A model generated the notes under the pieces. That model searched no databases. It was not told where the DNA came from and was given only the letters and a program-made list of their open reading frames with translations. A stretch of DNA of 46,947 nt, taken from positions 1 through 46,947 of the forward strand of contig NZ_LFQR01000133.1 of assembly GCF_001182895.1 (NCBI RefSeq), given 5' to 3'. Source of the DNA: Frateuria defendens. Its GTDB lineage: Bacteria; Pseudomonadota; Gammaproteobacteria; Xanthomonadales; Rhodanobacteraceae. A program made the translations under genes and the position numbers. Shown here piece after piece: positions 24,809-32,943 of the stretch (its first letter is position 1; the number at the start of each line of letters is the position of its first letter).

Positions 24809-25792
24809 ATGAGCACCCAGCCCTACGACTTCGAGAGCGAACTGTACCCACCGCCCGCCGTGTTGCTCGGCATCGTGCAGCGCGGCCTGGGCGCGCGCGC
24901 CAAGCGCCTGCCTTCGTGGCTGTTCTACGACCGCCGCGGCTCGCAGCTGTTCGAGAGCATCTGCGAGCAGCCGGAGTACTACCTCACCCGCTGCGAGATG
25001 GCGCTGCTCCAGGCGCATGCCGGCGAGATCGCCGACACGCTCGGCCCCGACGTGCGGCTGGTCGAATACGGCAGCGGCAACGCGGCCAAGACGCGCCTCT
25101 TGCTGGAGCGGCTGCACGCGCCGGTGTGCTGGGTGCCGGTGGAGCTTTCCGCGACCGCGCTGGAGGCCAGCGTGCGGCAGATGTCCGCGCTGTTCCCGCA
25201 GCTGCCGGTGCAGCCGCTGCGCGCCGACTTCACGCGCCCGCTGCGACTGCCGATCCCGCCGCGCGCGCTGCGCCGCACGGTGCTGTACTTCCCCGGCTCC
25301 ACCATCGGCAACTTCGAGGCGCGCGAGGCGGTGGAGCTGCTGCGCAAGATGCGCGGCGAGATGGGCGAGAACGGCGGCGTGCTGGTGGGCGTGGATTTGA
25401 AGAAGGACCCGGCGCTGATCGAGGCGGCCTACAACGACCGCGCCGGCGTCACCGCGGCCTTCACCCTGAACCTGCTGGCGCGGCTCAACCGCGAGCTGGG
25501 CAGCGATTTCGACCTCGACGCCTTCGGCCATCGCGCCCGCTACAACCCGATGGCCGGGCGCGTGGAAACCGCGCTGGTCAGCACGCGCGCGCAGTACGTG
25601 CACGTGGGGCGGCAGCCCTACCACTTCGCCGAGGACGAGGCGATGCAGGTGGAATACAGCTGCAAGTATTCGCCGGCGGACTTCGCCGCGCTGGCGGCCA
25701 GGGCCGGGCTCGAGGTGGCGCGCCTGTGGACCGACCCGGAAGGCATGTTCAGCGTGCAGTACCTGGTGCGCGGCGGCGCGCAGGCGCGCTGA
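24809..25792 (+). CDS. egtD: L-histidine N-alpha-methyltransferase EgtD
   Basis: SAM-dependent enzyme of 327 residues that trimethylates the alpha-amino group of histidine to hercynine, the EgtB substrate. Motifs: SWLFYDRRGSQLFESICEQPEYYLTRCE (histidine-binding region), the SAM loop EYGSGNAAKTRLLLE at 86-100, FPGSTIGNFE, GVDLKKDPALIEAAYND and the late YSCKYSPADFAALA. Same operon as egtB. Convergent with the diguanylate cyclase gene, 26 bp apart. Confidence 0.96.
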   Translation: MSTQPYDFESELYPPPAVLLGIVQRGLGARAKRLPSWLFYDRRGSQLFESICEQPEYYLTRCEMALLQAHAGEIADTLGPDVRLVEYGSGNAAKTRLLLERLHAPVCWVPVELSATALEASVRQMSALFPQLPVQPLRADFTRPLRLPIPPRALRRTVLYFPGSTIGNFEAREAVELLRKMRGEMGENGGVLVGVDLKKDPALIEAAYNDRAGVTAAFTLNLLARLNRELGSDFDLDAFGHRARYNPMAGRVETALVSTRAQYVHVGRQPYHFAEDEAMQVEYSCKYSPADFAALAARAGLEVARLWTDPEGMFSVQYLVRGGAQAR

Positions 25793-25818
25793 AGCGCGGC
25801 GCGCCGGAGCAGGCGCCT

Positions 25819-27006
25819 TCAGGACGTCGCGAGGCTTTCGGCGGCGAGGCCAAGGCGGCTCCATGCCGCCACCCGGTTGCGGCCCGCCGCCTTGGCGCGG
25901 TAGAGCGCCGCGTCCGCCTCGCGGATGAGCTGCGGCAGGTCGGCGCCGTCGCGGGCAGCGGTCAGGCCGATGCTGGCGGTGAGCGCGATGGTCGCGCCCT
26001 CGAAGGCCAGCGGCGAGGCGGCCAGCCGGCGGCACAGGCGTTCGGCCTGCTGCCATGCCCCGGTCTCGTCGAGGCCGGGCAGCACCAGCAGGAACTCCTC
26101 GCCGCCGTAGCGGCCGAAGAGGTCCGCGTCGCGGCGCCCGTCGGCGAGCACCAGCGCCGCGAAATGGCGCAGCACGCGGTCGCCGCCCTCGTGGCCGTGG
26201 CTGTCGTTGATCGCCTTGAAGTGGTCGAGGTCGAACAGCAGCAGCGCGCACGGCTGGCGCTGGCGGCGGCAGGCCTCCAGCGCCCGCGCGCCCTCCGCCA
26301 GCAGCGCAGTGCGGTTGAGCAGGCCGGTGAGCCCGTCGGTGCGCGCCTGCTTGCCGAGATCGATCACCAGCCGCTCCACCAGCAGCAGGAGCAGGGCGAA
26401 GTTCATGCCCAGGTTGAGCAGGATGGCCAGCACGTAGGCCGCGGCCACCGGCGCGCCGGCCTGGTTCACGTCCTGGCTGAGCACCTGGATGGGCAGGAAC
26501 AGCCGCACCAGGTAGAAGACCGCGTCCATGGCGAAGCAGGCGGCGGCGATGCGGGCGCTGCGGCGGATGTCGCGCGGCGCGCGGTGCAGCAGCAGCGCGA
26601 TGGTCCAGCCGTCCCAGATCACGCATTGCGCGCTGAACACGCGCATGCGCGCCACCAGGTCGCGGTCGGCGAATTCGTACCAGGCGAACAGCGCGAGCAT
26701 GGCCGCGATCAAGGCCAGCGGCCAGCGCCAGCGCGGCGCCATGCCCAGGTGCAGGGCCACACCGCGCAGCATCAGCGCGCTGGAGAAGGCCAGCGCCGCG
26801 TTGCCGCCCATTACCGAGATCCACTCGGCGATGGGCCCGCGCAGCGCGTAGAGCAGCGCGCCCAGCGTGGCCAGCCAGTAGCCCGCGGCCCAGCAGTACA
26901 GCACCCGGCGCTCGCGCAACACCGCGCCGAGCAGGGTGAAGCCCAGCGACAGCACCACGCCGACCAGGAAGCCGAGGATGGCGAGCGTGCGGATGTCCAG
27001 GTGCAT
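25819..27006 (-). CDS. Membrane-bound diguanylate cyclase (GGDEF)
   Basis: Protein of 395 residues with six to seven hydrophobic segments (1-~210) and a C-terminal GGDEF domain (about 218-385). The active-site loop GRYGGEEFLLVLPG has GGEEF at 301-305, a functional variant. An allosteric RxxD I-site (Arg292-Asp295) sits exactly five residues before it, so product inhibition by c-di-GMP is expected. TDGLTGLLNR and FDLDHFKAINDSHGHEGGDRVL are also intact. The start at 27006 excludes a Pro-rich upstream extension. No EAL domain and no known periplasmic sensor; the membrane part may itself be the sensor. Confidence 0.93.
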   Translation of the reverse strand: MHLDIRTLAILGFLVGVVLSLGFTLLGAVLRERRVLYCWAAGYWLATLGALLYALRGPIAEWISVMGGNAALAFSSALMLRGVALHLGMAPRWRWPLALIAAMLALFAWYEFADRDLVARMRVFSAQCVIWDGWTIALLLHRAPRDIRRSARIAAACFAMDAVFYLVRLFLPIQVLSQDVNQAGAPVAAAYVLAILLNLGMNFALLLLLVERLVIDLGKQARTDGLTGLLNRTALLAEGARALEACRRQRQPCALLLFDLDHFKAINDSHGHEGGDRVLRHFAALVLADGRRDADLFGRYGGEEFLLVLPGLDETGAWQQAERLCRRLAASPLAFEGATIALTASIGLTAARDGADLPQLIREADAALYRAKAAGRNRVAAWSRLGLAAESLATS

Positions 27007-27137
27007 GCGGGGGCGTGTCGGTGGCGGGGCGTTCCATGCTTGCGGCGGCACGGCGATGGACGTTCCATCGTAGCGCGCGGCGCACGGCGCGCGCTCCCCA
27101 CTACAATGCGTGCCTCGATTTCCGTTGAAGGTCTGAT

Positions 27138-28208
27138 GTGACGCTTGCCGGTTTCTCTGCGCCCGCGCCGGACGCGGCGCTCGACGCCTTGTTCGTTCCG
27201 TTCGACGCCGGCCACCTGCGCTGGCCGGCGGACGGGCGCGTGCTGTGCCTCAACGCGCGCGATGGTTGGCGTTTGCGCGAGCTGGCCGGCCCGTCATGGC
27301 TGTGCGAGCAGAGCTTCCGGCCCTTCGCCGATGCGCTGCGGCGCGGCGGCCTGCGCGTGGGCGAGCCGGGCGAGGACGAGCGCTACCCGCAGGTATTGGT
27401 GCTGCCGCCGCGCCAGCGCGACGAGCGGCGCGCGGTGTTCGCCCGCGCCGTGCGCGCAGCGCTGCCCGGCGGCATCGTGCTGGCCTGCGTGCCGAACGCG
27501 GAGGGCGCGAAGTCGGCGGAGGCCGATCTCGCCCAGCTGCTCGGCCCGCTCGCGAGCCTCTCCAAGCACAAGTGCCGGGTGTTCTGGGGCGCGGTGACGG
27601 AAGCCGGCGCCGCGCCGGCGCTGCGCGATGCGTGGCTGGCTCTGGACGCGGTGCGCGAGAACGCGGCGGGCTACTTCAGCCGTCCCGGCCTGTTCGCCTG
27701 GGACCGCGTCGATGCCGCCTCGGCGCTGCTGGCCGCACAGCTGCCGCGCGACCTGCATGGCCGCGTTGCCGACCTCGGCGCCGGCTATGGCTACCTCGCC
27801 GCGCAGGTGGTCGCGCATTGCCCGAAGGTTACGGCGATCGATCTCTACGAGGCCGAGGGAGGCGCGCTGGAGCCGGCGCGGCGCAACCTGGAGCGCGCGG
27901 TGCGCGAGAGCGGGCGCGCGGTGGCCGTCGGCGCGCACTGGCACGACGTCACCACCGGCCTGCCGCAGCGCTACGACGCCATCGTCAGCAACCCGCCGTT
28001 CCACCAGGGCCGTGCCGACCTGCCGGACCTCGGCCGCGCCTTCATCGCCGCGGCGGCCGCGTCGCTCGCGCCGCACGGCCGGCTGTGGCTGGTGGCGAAC
28101 CGGCACCTGCCGTACGAGGCCACGCTGGCGGCGCGCTTCGCCGCGGTGCGCGTGCTGGTGGTGCAGGAGGGCTTCAAGGTGATCGAGGCCGGCGAGGTGC
28201 GCCGATGA
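27138..28208 (+). CDS. rsmC: 16S rRNA m2G1207 methyltransferase RsmC-like
   Basis: Class I methyltransferase of 356 residues with the RsmC double-domain layout: a degenerate N-terminal domain (SLSKHKCRVFWGAV near 140-153) and an active C-terminal domain with SAM loop DLGAGYG at 212-218 and the NPPFHQG motif at 285-291. It should methylate G1207 of 16S rRNA in the 30S subunit. The start is GTG 27138, since ATG 27136 reads straight into TGA; GAAGG (27126-27130) lies 7 nt upstream. A TACAAT -10 element is at 27102-27107. The stop overlaps rsuA (ATGA), another 16S rRNA enzyme. Confidence 0.92.
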   Translation: MTLAGFSAPAPDAALDALFVPFDAGHLRWPADGRVLCLNARDGWRLRELAGPSWLCEQSFRPFADALRRGGLRVGEPGEDERYPQVLVLPPRQRDERRAVFARAVRAALPGGIVLACVPNAEGAKSAEADLAQLLGPLASLSKHKCRVFWGAVTEAGAAPALRDAWLALDAVRENAAGYFSRPGLFAWDRVDAASALLAAQLPRDLHGRVADLGAGYGYLAAQVVAHCPKVTAIDLYEAEGGALEPARRNLERAVRESGRAVAVGAHWHDVTTGLPQRYDAIVSNPPFHQGRADLPDLGRAFIAAAAASLAPHGRLWLVANRHLPYEATLAARFAAVRVLVVQEGFKVIEAGEVRR

Positions 28209-28912
28209 AACTGGTCAGGCTGATCGCCAACCTCGGCTACGGCAGTCGCAAGGAGGTGGCCTGGATGTTCCGCGAAGGCCGCGTCACCGACCTCGACGGC
28301 GAGGTGCTCTACGCCGACGACAAGCTGCCGCACGAGCGCATCCTGCTCGACGGCGAGCCGCTCGATCCGCCGCCGGGTTTGGTGCTGGTGCTCAACAAGC
28401 CGCTCGGCGTCACCTGCTCGCGCAAGGACCAGGGCCGCGTGGTCTACGACCTGCTGCCGCCGCGCTACCGCCTGCGCGAGCCGGCGCTCTCCACCGTGGG
28501 CCGGCTCGACCGCGACACCGCCGGCCTGCTGCTGTTCACCGACGACGGCGCGCTGCTGCACCGGATCATCTCCCCGCGCACCCACGTGCCCAAGGTGTAC
28601 GAGGCCACGCTGGCGGAAGACCTGCGCGGGCACGAGGCCGAACTCTTCGCCAGCGGCACGCTGCTGCTGGAATCGGAGACCACGCCGCTGGCGCCCGCGC
28701 AGTTGGAGGTGCTGGCGCCGCGCCACGTGCGCCTCGTCCTCACCGAAGGCCGCTACCACCAGGTGCGGCGCATGTTCGCCGCCACCGGCAACCGGGTGGA
28801 GACGCTCGCGCGCATCGCGGTCGGCGACCTCACGCTGGGCGACCTGCCGCCCGGCCAGTGGCGGGCGCTGGCGGCCGACGAGGTGGCGCAGATCTTCGCC
28901 GCGCCTTTGTAG
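28205..28912 (+). CDS. rsuA: 16S rRNA pseudouridine synthase RsuA family
   Basis: Pseudouridine synthase of 235 residues. An S4-like RNA-binding region (MKLVRLIANLGYGSRKEV...) precedes the catalytic domain with Asp102 in GRLDRDTAGLLLFTDDG, LNKPLGVTCS, and LTEGRYHQVRRMFAATGNRV. Length and S4 domain fit RsuA (psi516 of 16S rRNA), although RluE/F relatives look similar. It is coupled to rsmC by an ATGA overlap. Its TAG stop lies inside the first bases of a REP element, so the repeat marks the gene's exact 3' end. Confidence 0.92.
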   Translation: MKLVRLIANLGYGSRKEVAWMFREGRVTDLDGEVLYADDKLPHERILLDGEPLDPPPGLVLVLNKPLGVTCSRKDQGRVVYDLLPPRYRLREPALSTVGRLDRDTAGLLLFTDDGALLHRIISPRTHVPKVYEATLAEDLRGHEAELFASGTLLLESETTPLAPAQLEVLAPRHVRLVLTEGRYHQVRRMFAATGNRVETLARIAVGDLTLGDLPPGQWRALAADEVAQIFAAPL

Positions 28913-28980
28913 GAGCGCGCTAGCGCGCGACCGGCGTATGCGGTGAGAAAAGCCGGTCGCGCGCAAGCGCGCTCCTTACA
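28909..28980. repeat. REP pair (BIME-like inverted extragenic palindrome)
   Basis: Two inverted copies of a ~26-bp REP share AGGAGCGCGCT-x-GCGCGCGACCGGC. The left copy starts at 28909 (GTAGGAGCGC...) and the right copy, on the minus strand, starts at 28980 (TGTAAGGAGCGC...), with about 17 bp between. Each copy has its own small palindrome (GCGCGCTAGCGCGC or GCGCGCAAGCGCGC), and together they can fold into a long stem. Such elements are usually mobilised in trans by RAYT transposases; none is encoded here. Confidence 0.9.
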
Positions 28981-29047
28981 CGAGGGCGGGGGGATGCCGA
29001 ATCCGATGCTGTCGACGGCGTACCGGGCACGCTTGCATCACCGCCCT

Positions 29048-29070
29048 CATGCCCGAATATCGGGGGCATG
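29048..29070 (+). promoter_or_regulatory. Inverted repeat enclosing the selO start codon
   Basis: CATGCCCGA (29048-29056) can pair with TCGGGGGCATG (29060-29070) apart from a two-G bulge, with a 3-nt loop. The right arm includes the selO ATG (29068). Folding in the mRNA would hide the start codon and weaken initiation. Confidence 0.45.
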
Positions 29071-30633
29071 AGCCTCGACACCCTCCGCTTCGACAACCGC
29101 TTCGTGCGCGACCTGCCCGGCGACCCGCAACAGGGGCCCGGCGTACGCCAGGTCGAGGGCGCGGCGTATTCCCTCATCGAGCCGACGCCGGTGCCCGCGC
29201 CACGGCTGGTGGCCTATTCGGCCGAGATGGCCGAGACGCTGGGCCTCACGCCCGCCGACCTCGCCAGCGCCGAGTTCGCCGACCTGTTCGGCGGCAACGC
29301 GCTGCGCGAGGACATGCAGCCCTGGGCGGCCAACTACGGCGGCCACCAGTTCGGCGTGTGGGCCGGGCAACTGGGCGACGGGCGCGCGATCTCGCTGGGC
29401 GAGGCGCTGACCGCGGCCGGCGGGCGCTGGGAGCTGCAGCTCAAGGGCGCCGGCCCTACGCCGTATTCGCGCGGCGCCGACGGCCGCGCGGTGCTGCGCT
29501 CCTCGATCCGCGAGTTCGTGTGCAGCGAGGCCATGCACCACCTCGGCGTGCCGACCACGCGCGCGCTCTGCCTGGTCGCCACCGGCGAGCCGGTGGTGCG
29601 CGACATGTTCTACGACGGCCATCCGCGCGCGGAGCCGGGCGCCATCGTGTGCCGCGTGGCGCCGTCCTTCATCCGCTTCGGCCAGTTCGAGCTGCCCACC
29701 TCGCGCGGCGACGTCGCCCTGTTGCGCCAATTGGCCGACTTCACCCTCGCCCGCGATTTCCCGCATCTCGCCGGGCGGGGCGAGGCGCGCTACGCGGACT
29801 GGTTCGACGAGGTGTGCGCCCGCACCGCGTCCCTGATGGCGCACTGGATGCGCGTGGGCTTCGTGCATGGAGTGATGAACACCGACAACATGTCCATCCT
29901 CGGCCTCACCCTCGACTACGGCCCCTACGGCTGGATCGACGACTACGACCCGGAGTGGACCCCCAACACCACCGACGCGCAGCGCCGCCGCTACCGCTAC
30001 GGCCAGCAGCCCAACGTGGCGTGGTGGAACCTCTCCTGCCTCGCCGGCGCGCTGGCGCCGCTGTTCGGCGACGTGGCGCCGTTGCGCGCGAGCCTGGAGC
30101 GCTATGCCGAGCTTTACGCCGGCCACGAGCGCGCCAACGCCGTGGCCAAGCTCGGCCTGGGCGTGGAGCGCGAGGGGGACCTGGCGTTGATGCAGTCCCT
30201 GCAGGAGGCGATGCAGCAGGCGTCGCTGGACATGACGCTGACCTTCCGCACGCTCGGTGAGATGGACGTCCAGACGGCCACGCCGGAAACGTTCCGCGAA
30301 CTGGCCTACGACGAGGCCTGCTTCCGCGCCGCCGCGCCGGGGCTCGCCGACTGGCTGCGCCGCTACGCCGCCCGCCTCGCCGGCGATCCGCGACCCGCTG
30401 GCGAGCGGCGCCGCGCGATGCACGCCGTCAACCCGCTCTACGTGCCGCGCAACTACCTCGCCCAGCAGGCCATCGACCGCGCCGAGCAGGGCGACTACGC
30501 CGGCGTCCACGAACTGCTCGACGTACTGCGCGATCCCTACGGAGAGCAGCCCGGCCGCGAGGCCTATGCACGGAAGCGGCCGGAGTGGGCAGTGCGCAAG
30601 GCGGGGTGTTCGATGCTTTCTTGCAGTTCGTAA
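29068..30633 (+). CDS. selO: Protein adenylyltransferase SelO (YdiU)
   Basis: Pseudokinase-fold enzyme of 521 residues that transfers AMP from ATP to Ser/Thr/Tyr of target proteins; in E. coli it acts in redox stress. Motifs: [46 protein letters not shown](IREF), [21 protein letters not shown] (active-site Asn/Asp region), and [15 protein letters not shown]. The C-terminus ends CSMLSCSS; the Cys in the final CSS takes the position of selenocysteine in eukaryotic SelO. Start ATG 29068 gives the family N-terminus; an inverted repeat covers it. Confidence 0.96.
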   Translation: MSLDTLRFDNRFVRDLPGDPQQGPGVRQVEGAAYSLIEPTPVPAPRLVAYSAEMAETLGLTPADLASAEFADLFGGNALREDMQPWAANYGGHQFGVWAGQLGDGRAISLGEALTAAGGRWELQLKGAGPTPYSRGADGRAVLRSSIREFVCSEAMHHLGVPTTRALCLVATGEPVVRDMFYDGHPRAEPGAIVCRVAPSFIRFGQFELPTSRGDVALLRQLADFTLARDFPHLAGRGEARYADWFDEVCARTASLMAHWMRVGFVHGVMNTDNMSILGLTLDYGPYGWIDDYDPEWTPNTTDAQRRRYRYGQQPNVAWWNLSCLAGALAPLFGDVAPLRASLERYAELYAGHERANAVAKLGLGVEREGDLALMQSLQEAMQQASLDMTLTFRTLGEMDVQTATPETFRELAYDEACFRAAAPGLADWLRRYAARLAGDPRPAGERRRAMHAVNPLYVPRNYLAQQAIDRAEQGDYAGVHELLDVLRDPYGEQPGREAYARKRPEWAVRKAGCSMLSCSS

Positions 30634-30996
30634 GGGCGCGGGTAAGGCGGCAGGCTGCAAGTGGTCGAGGGGGAGGGGGATGGGGGGGCGGCCGCGACAG
30701 CCCCGCTTCGGGCGAGCGTTCCCGCGAGCACCCGCCCCTCACCTCGGTCATCTCCCCAGTGGGGAGAGGAGCAAGGCGCGCCTGCTCAAAGCGCGCCACA
30801 ACCTGCTCCCTCTCCCCGCTGGGGAGAGGGTTGGGGTGAGGGGGCACGGTCGCGACAGCCCCGCTTCGGGCGAGCGTTCCCGCGAGCACCCGCCCCTCAC
30901 CTCAGTCCTCTCCCCGGCGGGGAGAGGAAGCAAGGCAAGCGCGCTCAAGCTCGCCGCGGCTTGATCCCTATCCCCGTTGGAGAGAGCAAGCAAAGC
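30634..30996. repeat. Gap with 53-bp direct repeats and CTCTCCCC-type hairpins
   Basis: No gene is visible in this 363-bp gap. A 53-bp sequence is present twice without mismatch (30693-30745 and 30851-30903, starting CGCGACAGCCCCGC). Each copy is followed by a CTCCCC-xxx-GGGGAG(AG) palindrome (about 30751-30769 and 30908-30927), and a third palindrome lies between them (30810-30830). So a composite unit of ~75 bp occurs twice with a 158-bp period. The hairpins may end transcription of selO and trxC, which converge here. Confidence 0.85.
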
Positions 30997-31434
30997 TCAG
31001 CGCAGCGCGCCCTCCACGAACTGCCTGAGCTGCGCGGGATTGAGCGCCCCCGACTGCCGCGCGACCTCGCGCCCGTCGCGCAGCAGGAGCAGGGTGGGGA
31101 TGCTGCGGATGCCGTAGCGCTGGGAGAGTTTCGGGCTGGCGTCGGCGTCCACCTTCGCCAGCCGCAGGCGCGGCTCGAACTGGCGCGCGGCTTCGGCGAA
31201 CACCGGGGCGAAGGCGCGGCAGGGGCCGCACCAGGCGGCCCAGACGTCTACCAGCACCGGCAGGTCGCCGCGCCCGGCCACGGCGTCGAAGTTGGTGTCG
31301 TCCAGGGCCACCGGCAGGCCCTCGAACAGCGCGCGCTTGCAGCGGCCGCAGCTGGGGTGCTGGCCCATGCGTTCGGCCGGCACGCGGTTGAGGGCGTGGC
31401 AATGCGGGCAGGGGACGGTCAGCGGCGTGCTCAT
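30997..31434 (-). CDS. trxC: Thioredoxin 2 (TrxC), zinc-binding
   Basis: Disulfide reductase of 145 residues. An N-terminal zinc ribbon has two CxxC pairs (Cys9/Cys12 in CPHC and Cys29/Cys32 in CGRC), followed by a thioredoxin domain with active site WCGPC (Cys69, Cys72) and the cis-Pro loop in IRSIPTLLLLRDG. Length equals E. coli TrxC. ATG 31434 is used because the zinc ribbon begins at once; an upstream in-frame start adds an unrelated extension. TrxC is usually OxyR-controlled in E. coli; no such site is evident. Confidence 0.95.
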   Translation of the reverse strand: MSTPLTVPCPHCHALNRVPAERMGQHPSCGRCKRALFEGLPVALDDTNFDAVAGRGDLPVLVDVWAAWCGPCRAFAPVFAEAARQFEPRLRLAKVDADASPKLSQRYGIRSIPTLLLLRDGREVARQSGALNPAQLRQFVEGALR

Positions 31435-31527
31435 GGCGGTTCCGGGGTGAAGGGCTGTTGCCCCGGAACATGGCGGCGCGGGCCGGCGATGCAAGCGGGC
31501 GGCGCCGCCGCGTTCGGAACGCAGCGT

Positions 31528-32943
31528 TCAGAGCGGATAGCTGATCGACAGGCCCACGGTGTTGTTCCAGTAGCCGCTGCCGCCCTGGTTGATGCCGGCC
31601 ACCGAGCTGCGGCCCAGCCGCAGCTGCAGACGGCCGTTGTGCGGCAGGCGCCCGTCCAGGGTGAGGCCCAGGGTGTAGATGCGCGCGCCGGTGCCGTTGA
31701 TGACCTGCCGCCCGGTGCTGGCCACCGCGTGCAGCCGCCAGGCCGGGGTGAGGCTGTACACGCCGATCAGGCCGACCTGCGCGGAGCGGTAGTTGGCCGG
31801 GTTGAAGTACACGCCGCGGCTGGGCTGGTCGCTGTGGTAGATGCGCCCGGACAGCTCGGCGCCGAGCGCGGCGCGGGTGTCGGGGATGTCGTAGGGGCTG
31901 AGCACCACGCGCAGGGTGCCGCCGTCGCGGCGGTTGCCGTCGCTGAAGGTCTGCCGGTAGTAGGTGGGCAGCACGTACAGGTGGGTGGCCGGGCGCAGGC
32001 TGGTGCTCACGCTGTAGGTGTCGTAGGCGAGGCGGTGGTCGATGGCCGGCGCGGACAGGATCGGCGCGCGCTCGGCGGCGGCGGAGACGCTGAAGCGGTC
32101 GTTCGGCTGCAGGGTCCAGCGCGCATAGCCTTGCAGGAAGGTCCAGCTGCCGCTGCGGCCGGCGCCGAGGGCGAGGTCGAAGTAGTGGCTGTCGCCGGCG
32201 CGCAGCTGCGCCAGCAGGGCGGCATCGTTGACCCGGCGCGAGCGGCCGTCGTCGTCGACGTGGGTGGTGTCGGCGCTGGCGCCCCAGCGCTGCACCAGCC
32301 CGTCGCGGGCGATGGGGGCGCCGAGGAAGGCGGCGCCCACGCGCCAGGTGTCGAGGTTCTCGCTGTCGTGGCTGAAGTCGGTGCCGGCGTCCACGCGCGG
32401 GGCCAGCGCGTAGCGCATGTCGTCGGTGGACAGGCGGTACTGCGTGCCCAGATACCCTTGTTCCGCCGGCGGTGTCGCCGCCGCGAGGTAGCCGGGGCTC
32501 TTGTCCTGCCAGCCCACGGCCTGCGCCGCGCGCAGCAGCTCCAGCGTGGGGCGCGCCTCGCCCTTGGCGTAGGGCGCCACCAGTGCATAGGCCTGGCGCG
32601 GGTAGTCCTGGGCGTTGAGGGCCTGGGCGAGGCCGGTGGTGGCGGCCTGGCGCGCGGCCTCGTCCTCGGCCTGCTCGCGGGCGAGCTGGAAGGCGCCGGC
32701 GGCGGCCGCGTAGTCGCCCAGCCACAGCGCGGCGCGGCCGAGGCCGAGCGCGGCCGCGTAGCGTTCGGCGCGGGGCAGGCCAGGCTGCGCGAGCGCGGCG
32801 GCGAAGCGCTCGCGCGCCTCGCGCGGGTGGGCATCGACCAGGGCGGCGCGGCCGGCGCGGATCTCGCTCGCCGGGTCCGTCTGCGCATGGGCGGCAGCGA
32901 GCGGCAGCAGCGCCAGCGCGAGCAGGGGCAGCGGGCGTTTCAT
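31528..32943 (-). CDS. Outer-membrane beta-barrel protein with N-terminal TPR-like region (YaiO/PgaA-like)
   Basis: Exported protein of 471 residues. A signal peptide (1-~21) ends in AHAQ. Residues ~25-135 are Ala/Arg-rich helical repeats of TPR type (AGRAALVDAHPREARERFAAAL; RYAAALGLGRAALWLGDYAAAAGAF). From ~170 on there are alternating strands with aromatic girdles (WRVGAAFLGAP; GSWTFLQGYARWTLQPNDRFSVSAAAE; LRPATHLYVLPTYYRQTFSD) and a terminal strand LSISYPL ending in a hydrophobic residue, typical of barrels. The plan recalls PgaA or the C-terminal part of BcsC, and E. coli YaiO, but it is much shorter than PgaA. It overlaps the GT2 synthase gene (ATGA) and is probably its export pore. Confidence 0.82.
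   Translation of the reverse strand: MKRPLPLLALALLPLAAAHAQTDPASEIRAGRAALVDAHPREARERFAAALAQPGLPRAERYAAALGLGRAALWLGDYAAAAGAFQLAREQAEDEAARQAATTGLAQALNAQDYPRQAYALVAPYAKGEARPTLELLRAAQAVGWQDKSPGYLAAATPPAEQGYLGTQYRLSTDDMRYALAPRVDAGTDFSHDSENLDTWRVGAAFLGAPIARDGLVQRWGASADTTHVDDDGRSRRVNDAALLAQLRAGDSHYFDLALGAGRSGSWTFLQGYARWTLQPNDRFSVSAAAERAPILSAPAIDHRLAYDTYSVSTSLRPATHLYVLPTYYRQTFSDGNRRDGGTLRVVLSPYDIPDTRAALGAELSGRIYHSDQPSRGVYFNPANYRSAQVGLIGVYSLTPAWRLHAVASTGRQVINGTGARIYTLGLTLDGRLPHNGRLQLRLGRSSVAGINQGGSGYWNNTVGLSISYPL

Noticed and set aside
27136-27141. ATG at 27136 as the rsmC start
   Set aside because: It is followed at once by TGA; the GTG at 27138 is in the correct frame with a ribosome site at proper distance.
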